A stretch of DNA of 64,000 nt, taken from NCBI GenBank assembly GCA_019916065.1, contig CM034240.1, positions 36,445,389-36,509,388 on the forward strand, written 5' to 3'. The stretch is from Vitellaria paradoxa (taxonomy: Eukaryota; Streptophyta; Magnoliopsida; Ericales; Sapotaceae). Shown here one piece after another: positions 12,085 to 24,200 of this stretch (position 1 is the stretch's first letter; the number at the start of each line of letters is the position of its first letter). Made by a program: the position numbers and the translations under genes. The notes below the pieces were generated by a model. It saw only the letters and a list, made by a program, of their open reading frames with translations. It had not been told where the DNA came from and searched no databases.

Positions 12085-12858
12085 TAGATGGAGAAAAGAG
12101 GTAAAAACAAATTTGGTTTGCTATATAGAAAACAGGGGCCAATATCCCATGCACTTCACAAGTAAGTCAGGGGCGTGAGTTGCTCGCGGTCCACTAGCAA
12201 AGCTTATGGATTTTTAGCCTTTTGTCTGGCAAACCTCACAGGTAAGTTATGGGCACAACTTGTATATGAACTGCTCTCGAAGTTCACTGGAATTCCTTTT
12301 CCTTGTACAGCCGAACTACTTTGGTATTCACAATCTAGTCAATGGTTGGTCTTAGGTGTGAGCTGCCCATAACAAATCTAAAGTTTAACCAACTGATTGT
12401 TCAAATGTCCATCAATGCAGTCTTCTTCAAATATTTGTCTAAGAAGTAAATGAAATATCCAAACACTCTTTGGCATGTATGTATACACTTGATTTCAACA
12501 GCACGCATAACACAACATCAATGTGACATTCTAAACCTCACATATACACTCAAAATGTTTGCTCAAAGATTGCCAACAAAATAATGCCTATATAACACTA
12601 ATAATCTCCCCTTTTGACAATTCTGAGACGAAACATATTATATTGCAATCCTAAGTTAAAAAAAATATATGAATTTATTTTATAGTGTGTGTATTTGTAG
12701 AAGCTTGTTTAACCTGTGACCTAAAATTAACTTTACAAATATCAAGCATCAAAACACAATAACGTATATGTATGGAATTCATTATTACTCCCCTTGAATC
12801 CATTCATATAAACTTCCCTTGTATACTGTCTTTAAAACTATTCTTACAGTTATACATT
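12085..12858. other. Gene-free stretch between repeat blocks
   Basis: Two related strings, cacttcacaagtaagtcaggggcg and acctcacaggtaagttatggg (shortened here to their shared core aagt), suggest a diverged short duplication around 12150-12270. The remainder is AT-rich with no coding motif. Confidence 0.3.
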
Positions 12859-13527
12859 CAAAAGTATACCACGAAAAAATATATTAGTGAATCAAGCCAA
12901 ATGAACTAGTCCTTAAAAAAAAAACTATAGCACCTAAAATAGCAGAATAGAAAACTAATATCAACGTGCTGAGAAGCATGAATCTCTATCTTAGTGACTT
13001 CCCACAAAGATCACCAATTTCATCCTGCATTAACTTGACTCAATCAGCTACAAAGGACATTGCGGATTTAATCAGCTACAAAGGACATTGCGGATTAACC
13101 TTTATTTTTTTAAAATAATCAAAGCTAATGGTAAGAAGATTCAGTTGAGATTGTGAGAAATTGACAAAAAGAAGTTCAAGAATTCAATCATACATAAGAG
13201 AAAGAGGAATAGTATGAATCCCAATAAAAATATATCACTAAAAACTAAGGTTGAGTAATCAAAAGTATACCACCAAAAAATATATTAGTGAATCAAGCCA
13301 AATGAACTAGTCCTTAAAAAAAAAAAAAAACTATAGTTCCTAAAATAGCATAACAGAAAACTAATACTGACACGCTGAGAAGCATGAATCTCTATCTTAG
13401 TGAACTTCCCACAAAGATCACCAATTTCATCCTGCATCAACTTAACTCAATCAGCTACAAAAGACATTGCGGATTAACCTTTATTTTTTTAAAATAATCA
13501 AAGCTAGTGGTAAAAAGATTCAGTTCA
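12859..13527. repeat. Tandem duplication, unit about 401 bp
   Basis: The sequence starting caaaagtataccac at 12859 recurs at 13260 and stays closely similar to about 13150 and 13527. Shared strings include gagaagcatgaatctctatc, aaagatcaccaatttcatcc and gacattgcggattaacc. The first copy also has an internal 28-bp doubling (13042-13068 and 13070-13096) of the segment containing cagctacaaaggacattg. The repeat is non-coding. Confidence 0.85.
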
Positions 13528-16500
13528 GAAGAACAGTGCTGAGCAATTATGGAAGCCTATCCAAATTGTTGAAGAAGATATGACTTCATGCTATCAATTT
13601 GAAGCTAAACTTTGTCTTCCAACCGTGCCATCCTAAAAATTTGAATAGTAACAAAGTCCTTAATTGTCTGCTCTAACCGAGTAAGATGCTCTGTTGAGAC
13701 CTGAAGTGGTTAAATTAGGCTCGAGAATGGCCAAAAATGATATATTGTAGTACTAATCAAAGTTCAAAGATGAAACTTGTTAGGTTCATTATTTTTATTT
13801 AATGACAAATTGCACGTCAAAATTTAATTATGTAAAATTTTTGGAGTGCCTAGAATCAAGTTTTGTTAGTCGAGTCGTTCCTTGGTTCTAGGAAGATTGT
13901 GTCGAATATTTTATGTAGCATAAATAGAGCTCAAAGATAGTTTAAGCATATAGTAGTCTAGAAAATTTGCTTGAAAGGCGCTTGTGCTATATTGAAGGGA
14001 GTTCGAGTGGCCTAACCGAATTTTTGCCAATTTTATCCAGATTGCGCCTCTTTTGTGCCTGATCCTATGAGAACTTAAAAGGGATCTTTTCTAGTAGCTT
14101 TTGTGCATTTGTCCTAATACATTGAGAAAATCCTAATATCCAAATTAAGAAAATCTATAAGTCAGGTTTGGAAAAACAACAATTGAAGTTTCTCATCTTG
14201 ATGAAGAAAAACGTCTCCTAGTTCTAAGAAGTGCCGTTTAGGTTCAAGAACAAAGTCAATCTACGGATTTGGTTCATTGCGAGTTTAAATGAACAAGAGG
14301 AGAATAGAGTCAGGTATTCGGTGAATCACTTGTAACCTTTTAATTTCATAGTGGATTGATCTTTGGGTTAATACCTTATAGACTCGAGGTTTCACCTAAA
14401 AATGGTTCTGTCATGCTCCTAACTCAATTATCCAGGACAGACGGCATGGGAATGTGAAAATCAAAATAAATACTAAAATCCAATTTAAATTCAAAATCAC
14501 TGAGTTAAAGTTATCAAAATACCCAAAAACATTACTCATTGCCATATAAAAATAATATTTAATTATATCACCGTCCATTTATGTACATAACATAATCCAC
14601 TTTAATATCATTTCCAATGACCACATCCAAGGTCTACACAGTTGGAACAAATACTATAATCATATTTATATTCTCTCAAAGCAATGACATCGTAAATGTA
14701 AAAAGCAAACCCACGCCTTCGGTTGCACAATTTATAATATTAATAATTAAATTCTCAGTTAAGAAGAATGTACACAATTATTATTACCCATGGGTAAGGC
14801 CAAACTTAGCCTACTTAAGCTTAAGCTGCCTACGTATCCTATTTCGAAAATCAGTTTACCGTAATTTCTAAATTTATGTCTCTTATTTCATAACCAAACT
14901 TATGATTAGCTAGATAAAATATCTATCTCATCAATCAATGTCATAGTCGCATTAGATTAACATCTCAATAGAAAAGAATTTAAATGCAATCTCACGTAAT
15001 GGGATGTGATGGAATGCAATGTCAATGTATATTCTCTAATCTCCATCTACCCCCAACCTTATCCGGAATGAGTGATACTTAGCACCACATGTGGGTTCAC
15101 CAACCGCATCATTAATGCTCACGGCAGACGTATATCTCAATATATATATATATATATATATATATATCAAATGGGGAACCGTGTTACACCCCTATTGGTG
15201 TAAGACTCAGAGGAACTATATTACACCCCATGTCCCTTGTACTAGGGAATCGTGTTACACCTTTAGTCAGGCATCTGCTTATCTCAAGTCAGATTCGGTT
15301 GTAGTTCGGAGAAAATCTCATAATATCTCATCTCAATATTAACGTTCTAACTCCAAATGACTAAACTCTAGTCATATTTATCGATTGGGGATCATTTGGT
15401 ATTTTCAAAATCTCATTTTATCATTTTCTCAAAATCAAAGATCTCATCCATATATATAATGTAACCTGTGCCTTAACACATCAATAATACTAATATGGCA
15501 CTCTCGACCAATCAATAATCACAATATAAAACCGGATGATGCAACCCTAGCCCCATGCATATGATGTACTCAATCATACGTAATAACTCTTCAATAATTC
15601 ACAGCATTAACAAAGTATGCTATATTCAATCATCAATTTTATCTCATATAATTTAATCATGCTTAGTAATTCTTTTCTACAATTATCAACATAAAACAAA
15701 GCATGTCTTAAAATCTCAAACTTTACATTTTTCTCCTAACGTCTTTCAAATTCTGCAATATCAACTATAATTTTCCATAACTCTAGGGGCAACATTATTA
15801 TTTTCCATAATTCTTTAGGGGGTAAAATTGTACTTTTTCAAAATCTTGGGGGCCACTTTGTAATTATTTGAAATTTTTAGGGTCACTCTATAATTATCCA
15901 AAACTCTTGGGGCTGAATGGTAGTATACTAAAGTATTTTACTTATATTTTTCCTTTTTTCTTCTCGTGAACCCCAGTAACGTTGGCTTTCTAATTCGAAG
16001 TGGTTTTATGCTGTCAGTCTAAATTTAATTACTTTATACAAAATAAACATATTAAATTTATCCTATAATTTCTACATATCATTTATGTAATTATTATAGC
16101 TCAAAAGCATACAAGAACTCAACACGTATATGCATATATATACACACTTGTACATATATATATATATATATATATACATAGATTTCATAATATTTCACCA
16201 AATCAAGCATATAAATATATCAAAATCACCCTTACAACCCTTACTTGTTAGCTTGACCTCAATGTAACAAAAATCCTAGATCCGCCACTGTATGTATGCA
16301 GATGCATGTATGTGTAAAGTCTAATTGACTTGTAAGGTCTTCCAAATTTCAATATAAATTCACAATTGAAAAAAAAGTCTCTTCTCGTTTCATAAATATA
16401 TACAAAATTTTTTTCATTATTGTTAAATAATTTTGTAAAAAATATTATTGTCTATATTTAATCAAATTTAATCAGTATAATTTTCCCTATTTATTTTGTG

Positions 16501-16790
16501 TGGAAATATGTGTTAAGATTTTCAAGTGTTTCTGAGTAAAAAGATATAATAATTAAAATGATATAATAATAATAATAATAATAATAATACAAAAGAAAAA
16601 GGAAAATACTTTGGTAAATTACAATTTACGTTCTTACATATTTTTATTTTTGTCAAATTTAACTTTAAGTCCTTATTTTTTAATTGTTCAATTAAAATTT
16701 TAAGATTTTAATTTATTATAATGCCAACATTCTGTAATTAATTTTTTTGTTAAATGACCATATGTAAATATGTTATTGAATAAAAATAAC
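13528..16790. other. Gene-free region, probably LTR-retrotransposon-derived
   Basis: No coding motif is visible. The segment from about 14410 begins tgtcatgctcctaactc, and its style (cacgtgt/acacc strings at 15170-15260 such as gggaaccgtgttacaccc) resembles non-coding LTR sequence. I cannot define element ends. (TA)n microsatellites lie at about 15140-15167 and 16156-16175, and an (AAT)n run at about 16565-16589. Confidence 0.35.
15771..15935. repeat. Short degenerate array, period about 35-40 bp
   Basis: A unit resembling 'cataattctttagggggtaa' recurs four to five times: aactctaggggcaac, ttctttagggggtaa, atcttgggggccac, atttttagggtcac and aactcttggggctga. Each unit combines an AT-rich part with a run of G. 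It lies within the LTR-like region described above. Confidence 0.55.
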
Positions 16791-17080
16791 AAGTAAATTA
16801 CGTTTTGTACCCTTAAACTGGACCTAAAATCTCACTTCAAGGTCTAGATTTCTGTTTGTAATAATTAAGGTGCTAAACATTTTTTTGGATAACAATTAAG
16901 GTCCTAAACATTTTTTTGGATAACAATTAAGGATTTCACTAACTATTTTGCCCCTAAAAGTTAGATAGTTAACTGTGAGAGTACATGAAATTCTTAACTA
17001 TTACAAAAAAAAAAAAAAAGAAATCTAAGTCTTGAAACGAAATTTTAGATAAAGTTAAGAGATTTAAGTGTAATTTATTA
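16791..17080. mobile_element. 290-bp foldback element with 9-bp target duplication
   Basis: The left terminus aagtaaattacg and the right terminus gtgtaatttatt begin long inverted repeats (cctaaaatctcacttcaagg against the complement of cttgaaacgaaattttag). The direct repeat aaaaataac flanks both sides (16782-16790 and 17081-17089). There is an internal doubling of taacaattaaggtcctaaac-type sequence. It belongs with the other 'taaattaca'-ended elements in the window. A diverged half-element may precede it at 16610-16780. Confidence 0.75.
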
Positions 17081-17089
17081 AAAAATAAC

Positions 17090-18107
17090 ATTAAATAGAA
17101 AATTTTGTTTATTATTGTTTACACTAATTTTTTTAAAAGCCGAACAATTATTTTTAGCACTAATTTAGAGACCTTAAATTAGTCAACCATATTCATATTA
17201 TTAGTTTAATTTATAGTCCAATTGCATTCTAGAAGTTTCGTGAAAGTGAGCTTTTGAAATTACCATTCATAAAAAATATATTTAAAGATTATAACTCAGA
17301 TTTATTTTTTAAAATAAATATTTCTATTTTCAATCTTTAACTTATTTTTAAAATTTACATATATAAAAAAATATATATAGACGTACAATGTGCTTTTATA
17401 TTAGTATATATATATATACACATACAAATCACATATTCATGAGTAACACTTGGACCGTAATAATTTTTAAGAATCTCATGATTTACTTGCTAGCAATAGA
17501 GTGACGTATTCGTAGATCTTTAAATTTTTTTACTGGTAAGATCTTCTGTCAATGTTGCTAAAATTGCGGTTGATTTTCTTAAAGGGGATTTGATTAATTT
17601 TTAACGAATCAATAAGTCTGTAAAAAATATCTGGACGTTTTATTTGTGCATGTAATGTTGTCATCTCCCGGCCCTTGACATACATTGAAGTGTCACCAGT
17701 GAAGGTGTGCAAAATTAACCCGACCCTTTATTCCGACCCGTTGATGACCTAACGAGTCGGGTTATGGGTTGCTAACTAATGAGTCGGGTGAAAACGTCCG
17801 GTGGGTAACTGCAGGAGCCAAGACAATGACCCTACTCTGCGTAGGAGAATCCTAAAACGTCGTCGTATTTATAGTTGCCCCCGGTGAAAATTGGTTCTCA
17901 TTTGCCCTAGTCTCATAAAACCCGAAACAAAATTCAATCAACAGATACCCAAAAAAAAAAAAAAAAAAAAAAAAAAATCGAATCAACGGAGAAAAATACC
18001 GTTTTTACGACCCAGATCAAATTAATTTTCATCCAAATTTCTTTTTTTCTCTCGTCTTCGTCTTCCTCTCTTTCGATTTTCTCTTTCATCGACGAACCCA
18101 GACAGAC
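17090..18107. other. Upstream flank of DDR4
   Basis: This holds AT-rich sequence, a small GC-richer patch at 17710-17830 with paired acccgac/gtcgggt strings, a 27-base A run at 17951-17977, and a CT-rich tract (18040-18090) that probably marks the DDR4 promoter or 5' UTR. No gene is seen. I cannot place the transcription start. Confidence 0.4.
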
Positions 18108-18113
18108 ATGTGA

Positions 18114-18230
18114 ATGATGTGGTGTTGGAGCTTCAAACCCCAACTTTCTCTCTCTACAGAGGCTTCTTCTTCTTCTTCTTCTTTGTTTCTCACTCTACAG
18201 AGACTCTCTCTCTGCAATCCTGTTGTTTGA
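18114..18230 (+). promoter_or_regulatory. Upstream ORF in the presumed DDR4 leader
   Basis: Tandem ATG codons at 18114 and 18117 open a 38-codon frame that stops at 18228-18230, only 7 bases before the DDR4 start codon at 18238. A separate ATG at 18108 is followed directly by TGA. If the leader begins upstream of 18108, both would be met first by scanning ribosomes. The peptide contains a Ser run from a CTT repeat and has no known motif, so any effect on translation is inferred. Confidence 0.4.
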
Positions 18231-18237
18231 TTCTCCA

Positions 18238-21200
18238 ATGCAATCGCATGATCTTCGACGTAACGCCGCAGTTGACAATATCCACCCGCCCGATCTCCCC
18301 ACCATGTCCGTCCTCCCCACCATGTCCGACCACGCCTCCTCTCCGATCCAGCCCTCCGACGAACCTCAACACCAACACTCCGAGAACAATCCCGAGAGTA
18401 AAAGCACCCACAACAGCGCCAATAACGGTGCCAATAATATAGTGAGGAGGGAGCGGCCTTCGCGGGCATGCACGGCGCGGGCAGCCGCGAGGCTGTGCGC
18501 TGCGGCGGCGGCGGAGGCCGCCGCGCGGAAGCAGAAGGCGGCCAGGAAGGACCGGGTACGGGAAAAGTCGCCGGAGCCGCCTCAGCAGCCGCAATGCAAG
18601 ATCATTACGCCGCTCGTTGGGGAGCCGCCGCCGTCGCAGTTGCCACGGTGGAGTCTCCGGTCGATGTGGGAGTTGGCTTCTATTCTTAATTTCTTGAATG
18701 TGAGCTGAGAAAAAAGTTGTAGTCTTTGGTTTGGAATTGGTTTTACTGGTGGGTTAGGGCTTATTCTGTTCTTTTGTTTCTAGGTTTTTAGGCCTCTTTT
18801 GAATATAAAAGTGGAATTCTCAGCAGAGGAGTTTGAGACTGCTTTAATTACACCAAACAGAACTTTGGGCGATATACATATACCTTTATTGAAGGTTGGT
18901 TCTCCCCTTTGAAGCAATGACTTTATATATATATTTTTTGGAGTAACAATTAATTTTCTGAGTGCGAGATGATTCCTTTATTTGCAATTCTGGGTTAATG
19001 TAGTTGACATTCATGCTGTGCGCTCTAGAGAACTCTAGGCGACATTTCGTCACTGTTTTTGAATTTTTTGTATTGCTTATGATTGCAGATATTGCTTTAT
19101 TTTGCTCCTAGAAAAAGCAATTGGAATTATCAGTGTGTCATTTCTCCTGAATATGGAGACTTTGATTTGTTTTGTTCATTTCAGAGAGTTCTCGCTCTCG
19201 AGCTGCGTTTGTTGCTCTACAATCTGAGCAATCCCATTTTTGTTATAGGTCGTTTGTTTGGAATGTTGAACTATCCTGGAGAAGTATTGAATGTGAAGAA
19301 ACTAAGGACCTGTAAATATCCATATTTGAGAATGTGATATTAGGCTTCAAAGGTTTATTTTATTTATTTTGATTAGTTGGAAGTAACACATGAATTGGGT
19401 TTATTCTTAGTGTTAATTGCCTGTGCCTTTAGGTGAATAGAAGCCTGGTGTTTACTGAAATGATAATTGAATGCTGGTGCATTTTTTTTTTGCATGTGCA
19501 TATTTTATAGGTTTTTTCTGAATGCTGGTGCATTTTTTAATAATATAGTTTTCAGTTACTTTAAACTTAGATTAGCTATCGCATGATGATTGTTAGTCCC
19601 AAATTGAGTGTGCAGAGTTGCCTCCACATGTTTTGTAGGAAATGCACTAACTGTCATTCTACTTTTCACCATGTTGGTAGAGATTATAGAATTTCATAAA
19701 GCCGCTTGCTTTTTATGCTTATGAAGTATTGGTAGTTCTGAGGCTGTTTTCTGCATTAATAACTGTCTGATGAGATAGGCATCATAACCTTCAACAGTTT
19801 CTCTTAGCATATTTGACTAAATTGATAAGAGTGTTCTCCTCCAATCATAAGGAATCCTGTTTGACGTACTTCGTATGAGTATCTGCTTTATGTTATTTTT
19901 ATTTATTTATCTATTTACTTTATTTTTTTTTTGGGGGGGGGGGTTGGAACTAATGTAAACAGGCTTCATTCTTTTCTTCCTGCAATGTGAACCTGAGACT
20001 GAATAAATTTTCTTGACGTGAGATTTATTATGGCATATTAAAAGTTGAATGATTGTCCCAAGTCAGGGATGGACAAACAAGAATACCAATTTGATCCACA
20101 AAATTTAACAAGTAACATCATTCTCTGTTGAGAGTAGGAGTGGATTAAGATACCTTATTGACCCATATTGAGGCTGGAATTTAATTTATATGCAGGGTGG
20201 GCCTTAGACATGGTGCTTGAACACATCACAAATGAGCCTAGATGATAAGCAAAGCATCAAGGGTGCAATATGATATCGGCTTACTTGGGTTATACATATT
20301 AAGTTGTTTTGGGGGTTGAAACTATTGTTATTGTTGTTGACTGTTTTATTGCTATTAAATATTATTTTCTATTTACCTAAAATTTGTTCCCTGTTAAACT
20401 CGTGGAGAAGTGTACTTGTATTTGTGTGTTTAGTATTTAATAATTTAAATGCTATGTTATATGAACTTGAGTATGAAATTTAGATGCAAGTATGCGTCTA
20501 GGTGTTAGACCTCCCTAAACCTTTAATTTTAAGATATTGAGATATATTTTCAAAAGTAAGGTATGGATACATTGACATTTGAACATTTAAATATACTATG
20601 TCATATAATAGACTGATATGATATACAGTTATTATTTAAAGAGGTTCTTAAAATTAATGAAATTTAGGCAAAAAATAAAATTTTTATCTTCCGTCCATGT
20701 GGAAGACAAATTTTTTATTTACCAATTAATGTGAGTTGCTGCCTTTTTAAACATAATTAAAAATTAAAGAGTCCAAGTGTCTAATCTAGGTACAACTATT
20801 GGACACATCCCTTACTTTTGTTATCTCTGGCCAATATGCGTTTGTTGGACAAAATAGAAGAGTCCAACGTAGTTCAACTAAATTTATTCTTCTTTTGGTG
20901 CAAGTCATTATGTGTGCATAGATTGCATTTACATTAACTTTACATATATTTTTTGATAATTAAAAATTTTTATCAATGAAATGAGAAAAGCATTGAGAGG
21001 ATGCTGTTACAAAATTAGGAGGTCAGCAACAAAAAGATCCCACAACAAAACTTACAAATGACTATATTCAGATCTATAACGCATATATCCAACTATACAA
21101 TTGAGCCAAAAAAAGCACTTTTGATTTTGTATAACAACAACTACTCATCTTGAAATATCCTATGATTCCTTTCCCTCCACACCATCTAGGGTAAGCAGAA

Positions 21201-24200
21201 GATAGCCATCTTCTTTGCTTTCCTCTGAGTCTTCCTCAACTTGGTGCCCCAGCACAAGCGAAATAACCCTTTTGGATCTTCTGAGAAAAGCCATTGTCTC
21301 TCAAAGCTAGACATAAGTAAACTCCATAGCTCCCTAGGCCACTCACAGTCGATGAACAAATGGAAAATTGATTCCTTGCTATTCTTGCAAAGGGAACGTG
21401 TTAGCTATAGAAAGGCCTCTGTTTTGAAGATTATTCGTAGTCAAAATCCTTCCGTGTATCATGCACAAAGGAAAGAATGCCGCTTTTTGGAGTCACTCCC
21501 TCTTTCTATAACCTTGCCCATGGGAAATTTGTTGATTTCTGCCACTCAAGGCTGTGCGGAAATATTTTACTGAGAACTTTCTTGTCTTGGATTCAATCCA
21601 TTGAATTTCATTATACCCTAACGTGGGCTTCCTCCTGTGATAACCCCTGCAGATCAGCATAACTATCTATTTCCCAGTTTTGTAAATTCTTTCTCATAAC
21701 CAAATTCCATCCAAAACCATTCCTGGTAATAGACACACATTCTGCCACAGCCGCTTCCTTGTTCCTTGAAAGGATAAATTACTCTGGAAAGGGGTGTTCT
21801 AACTTGCCTTCTGGGTTTCACTTGCGTTTCCAGAATTTGGTCCTTGAACCGTCCACCAGTTGCTACTTTAGCTTCCTTTCAAATTTATCCCACCCTCTGT
21901 GATTGCTAATTCATAAACTCAAACTTTGAAGACATACATGAAATAAATTGGAGAATTAGACAATGAGTGTTTAATCAATGTGACTCTGGCTCCATCGGAT
22001 AAGTATTTATGTTTTTACCTTGTTAGCTTCATCTGTGACCTCTCCAAGGTGCCCTCCCAAACATTTTTGGCTTTAAAAGGAGCTCCCAAAGGAAGCCCTT
22101 AGTATATTGAGGGTAAGGAGCTAACTCTATAGCCACACATTGTTGCAGGCTTATCCATATTGTTCACATGGCCAAGGGGAATCATTTGTGACTTGCTGAA
22201 ATTGATCTTCAAACCAGAGACTGCCTCAAAGCATAACAAGACACTTCTAAGATGATCTATTTGTGACGCATCTGCCTCACAAAAGTTAATGGAATCATCA
22301 GCAAATAATAACTGGGATACTTCCATGGATTTGTAGGCAGCACTACCGATAGAGAAACCATTCAGTAAATCATTCTTACTTATAGAGAAACCATTCAATA
22401 AATCATTCTCCTTGGCTCTCCCTACCGTTCTGTTGAAAATTTCCATTGCAATGAGCAAGCATGGGGATAGTGGATCACCCTGCCTTAGCCTCCCGGAAGC
22501 ACCAAATAAACCTGTTGGGGTGCCATTAATTAACACCGAGAATTTGACCCATTTCCTCCATGTTTTTTCCAAAAACCATCCTTTGCAACAAATATATAAG
22601 AAAATCCCACTTGACGTGGTCATGCATTTTTTCCATGTCCAGATTGCACATCACTTCCATGATTTTGCTTTTGAGTCTGGCATCTATAACCTCATGAGTA
22701 ATCAATACTGCATCTAAGATTTGCCTTCCCTTGACTTTGCATTGTTATATGTCTGTTGAAGTTTCCTTAAATGGAACAGACAGTTTGATAGAGATGGATG
22801 ATGTGATATCTTGTTTGGATATAAAAATACAAATCACAAAAATGACATAACCTCTATATATTGAAGAAACTAAATAGAAAATAATTTAAGAGAATCTACT
22901 TGTCTGCCTGAAGTCTTAAATTGCAGATTTTAAGTTTCGTGAAGTAGTTTATTCGGCCTGCCATCTTTTGTGTTATTTGGAGGAGGAACCTTTTTATCTT
23001 TACAATTGTGCTTGTTCAGAAGAATCCTTTAACTCTCAGAAATCTGTATTTCCTTCCTTTGGTATTTTGTTGTTTGTAGTGAAAGAGTTCATTGGAATTT
23101 GTTTTCTGGATTTTCATGGTAGGTTTCACAATTTTTCTGTTACTTCCTTGTGTTGTAATTTTCTGCTGGCTCCTTTAAACTTTTAAGCATATTTTCTTAT
23201 GAGTGTAATTTTATTATTTTCAAGTCATCATGCAACTAATATTCTTCAACTATGATAACTTTTTTGACTCTACGGCATTGTTTGATTCAATATCCACTCA
23301 ATATGGGGTTTCCTCTTTTAAAGAAATGTTGTCTTTTAAATTTCTTGGTGGTTTTGCAATTGCACACTTTGGATGCATTCTAGTATTTTATGATACAATT
23401 TGAATAATAAAAAGGGAAATCTAAGGCATAAAGCTCCCGCATTGTGGGGTCTGGAAATGGTCAGATTCAAGCTATCTTCCCTTTGCTGGCAAAAAGGCTG
23501 ATTCTAGGGTTCAAATCCATGACTTCAAGGTCACAATAGAATAATGAGCAACCATATCACCACTTCAATTTGAATAATATAAAAGAAAATTTGAGATCCT
23601 TTATTTTTTCAGTTTTCATATCGCATGGTTGTGATTGACTATACGTTCACATGCTTTATTTATCTTATGACTTCGTGAAAAATGTTGATTACCGTGCATG
23701 TAAGAAACAAATATGTCAACAAAGGGGTTAGATTTTAATCTGTTCTTTTGCTGCTTCTTGATTTACTTATAGAGATCTTTCATTATGGCTTGTATGTCAA
23801 ATATTTGGATGTCTTGTTTTTTGAGATACATTTGCTATCTGTTGAGAATTTTTTTTTTAAGTGAATGTATGGTGGCACAGTTTGTGACTTGATTGTGCAA
23901 ATTTTGTTTTCTTTATAATAGTGGTTATAATAGTGGTGATTTACTGATGCAACGAGCTTTGTTTGTTAATTTTATTTCTTGTTCTACAGGCAATCCCTCC
24001 AGTTACCCGAATGGCCCTTGGACACAATACTTGGATTACCGTTTTATGCAGAAAGTTGAGAGATTGGTGGCATTGGGTAACATTATTTCTGTGCTCCTTG
24101 AAACAAATGTTGGATAGTTATCCACATGAACAGATCATTTTTCTAGTAGTCATAGCTACTTAGTTAACATGACTTAGGAACGTTATTGCAGGTTGCAGAA

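Noticed and set aside
18223..18237. Upstream extension of the DDR4 frame starting at 18223
   Set aside because: The codon at 18223 is TTG, not ATG. The first in-frame ATG is at 18238.
18086..18594. Long minus-strand open frames rich in Arg and Gly opposite DDR4 exon 1
   Set aside because: They are the complement of a GC-rich, Ala/Pro-coding exon whose frame, splice sites and homology are clear. They have no recognised motif of their own.
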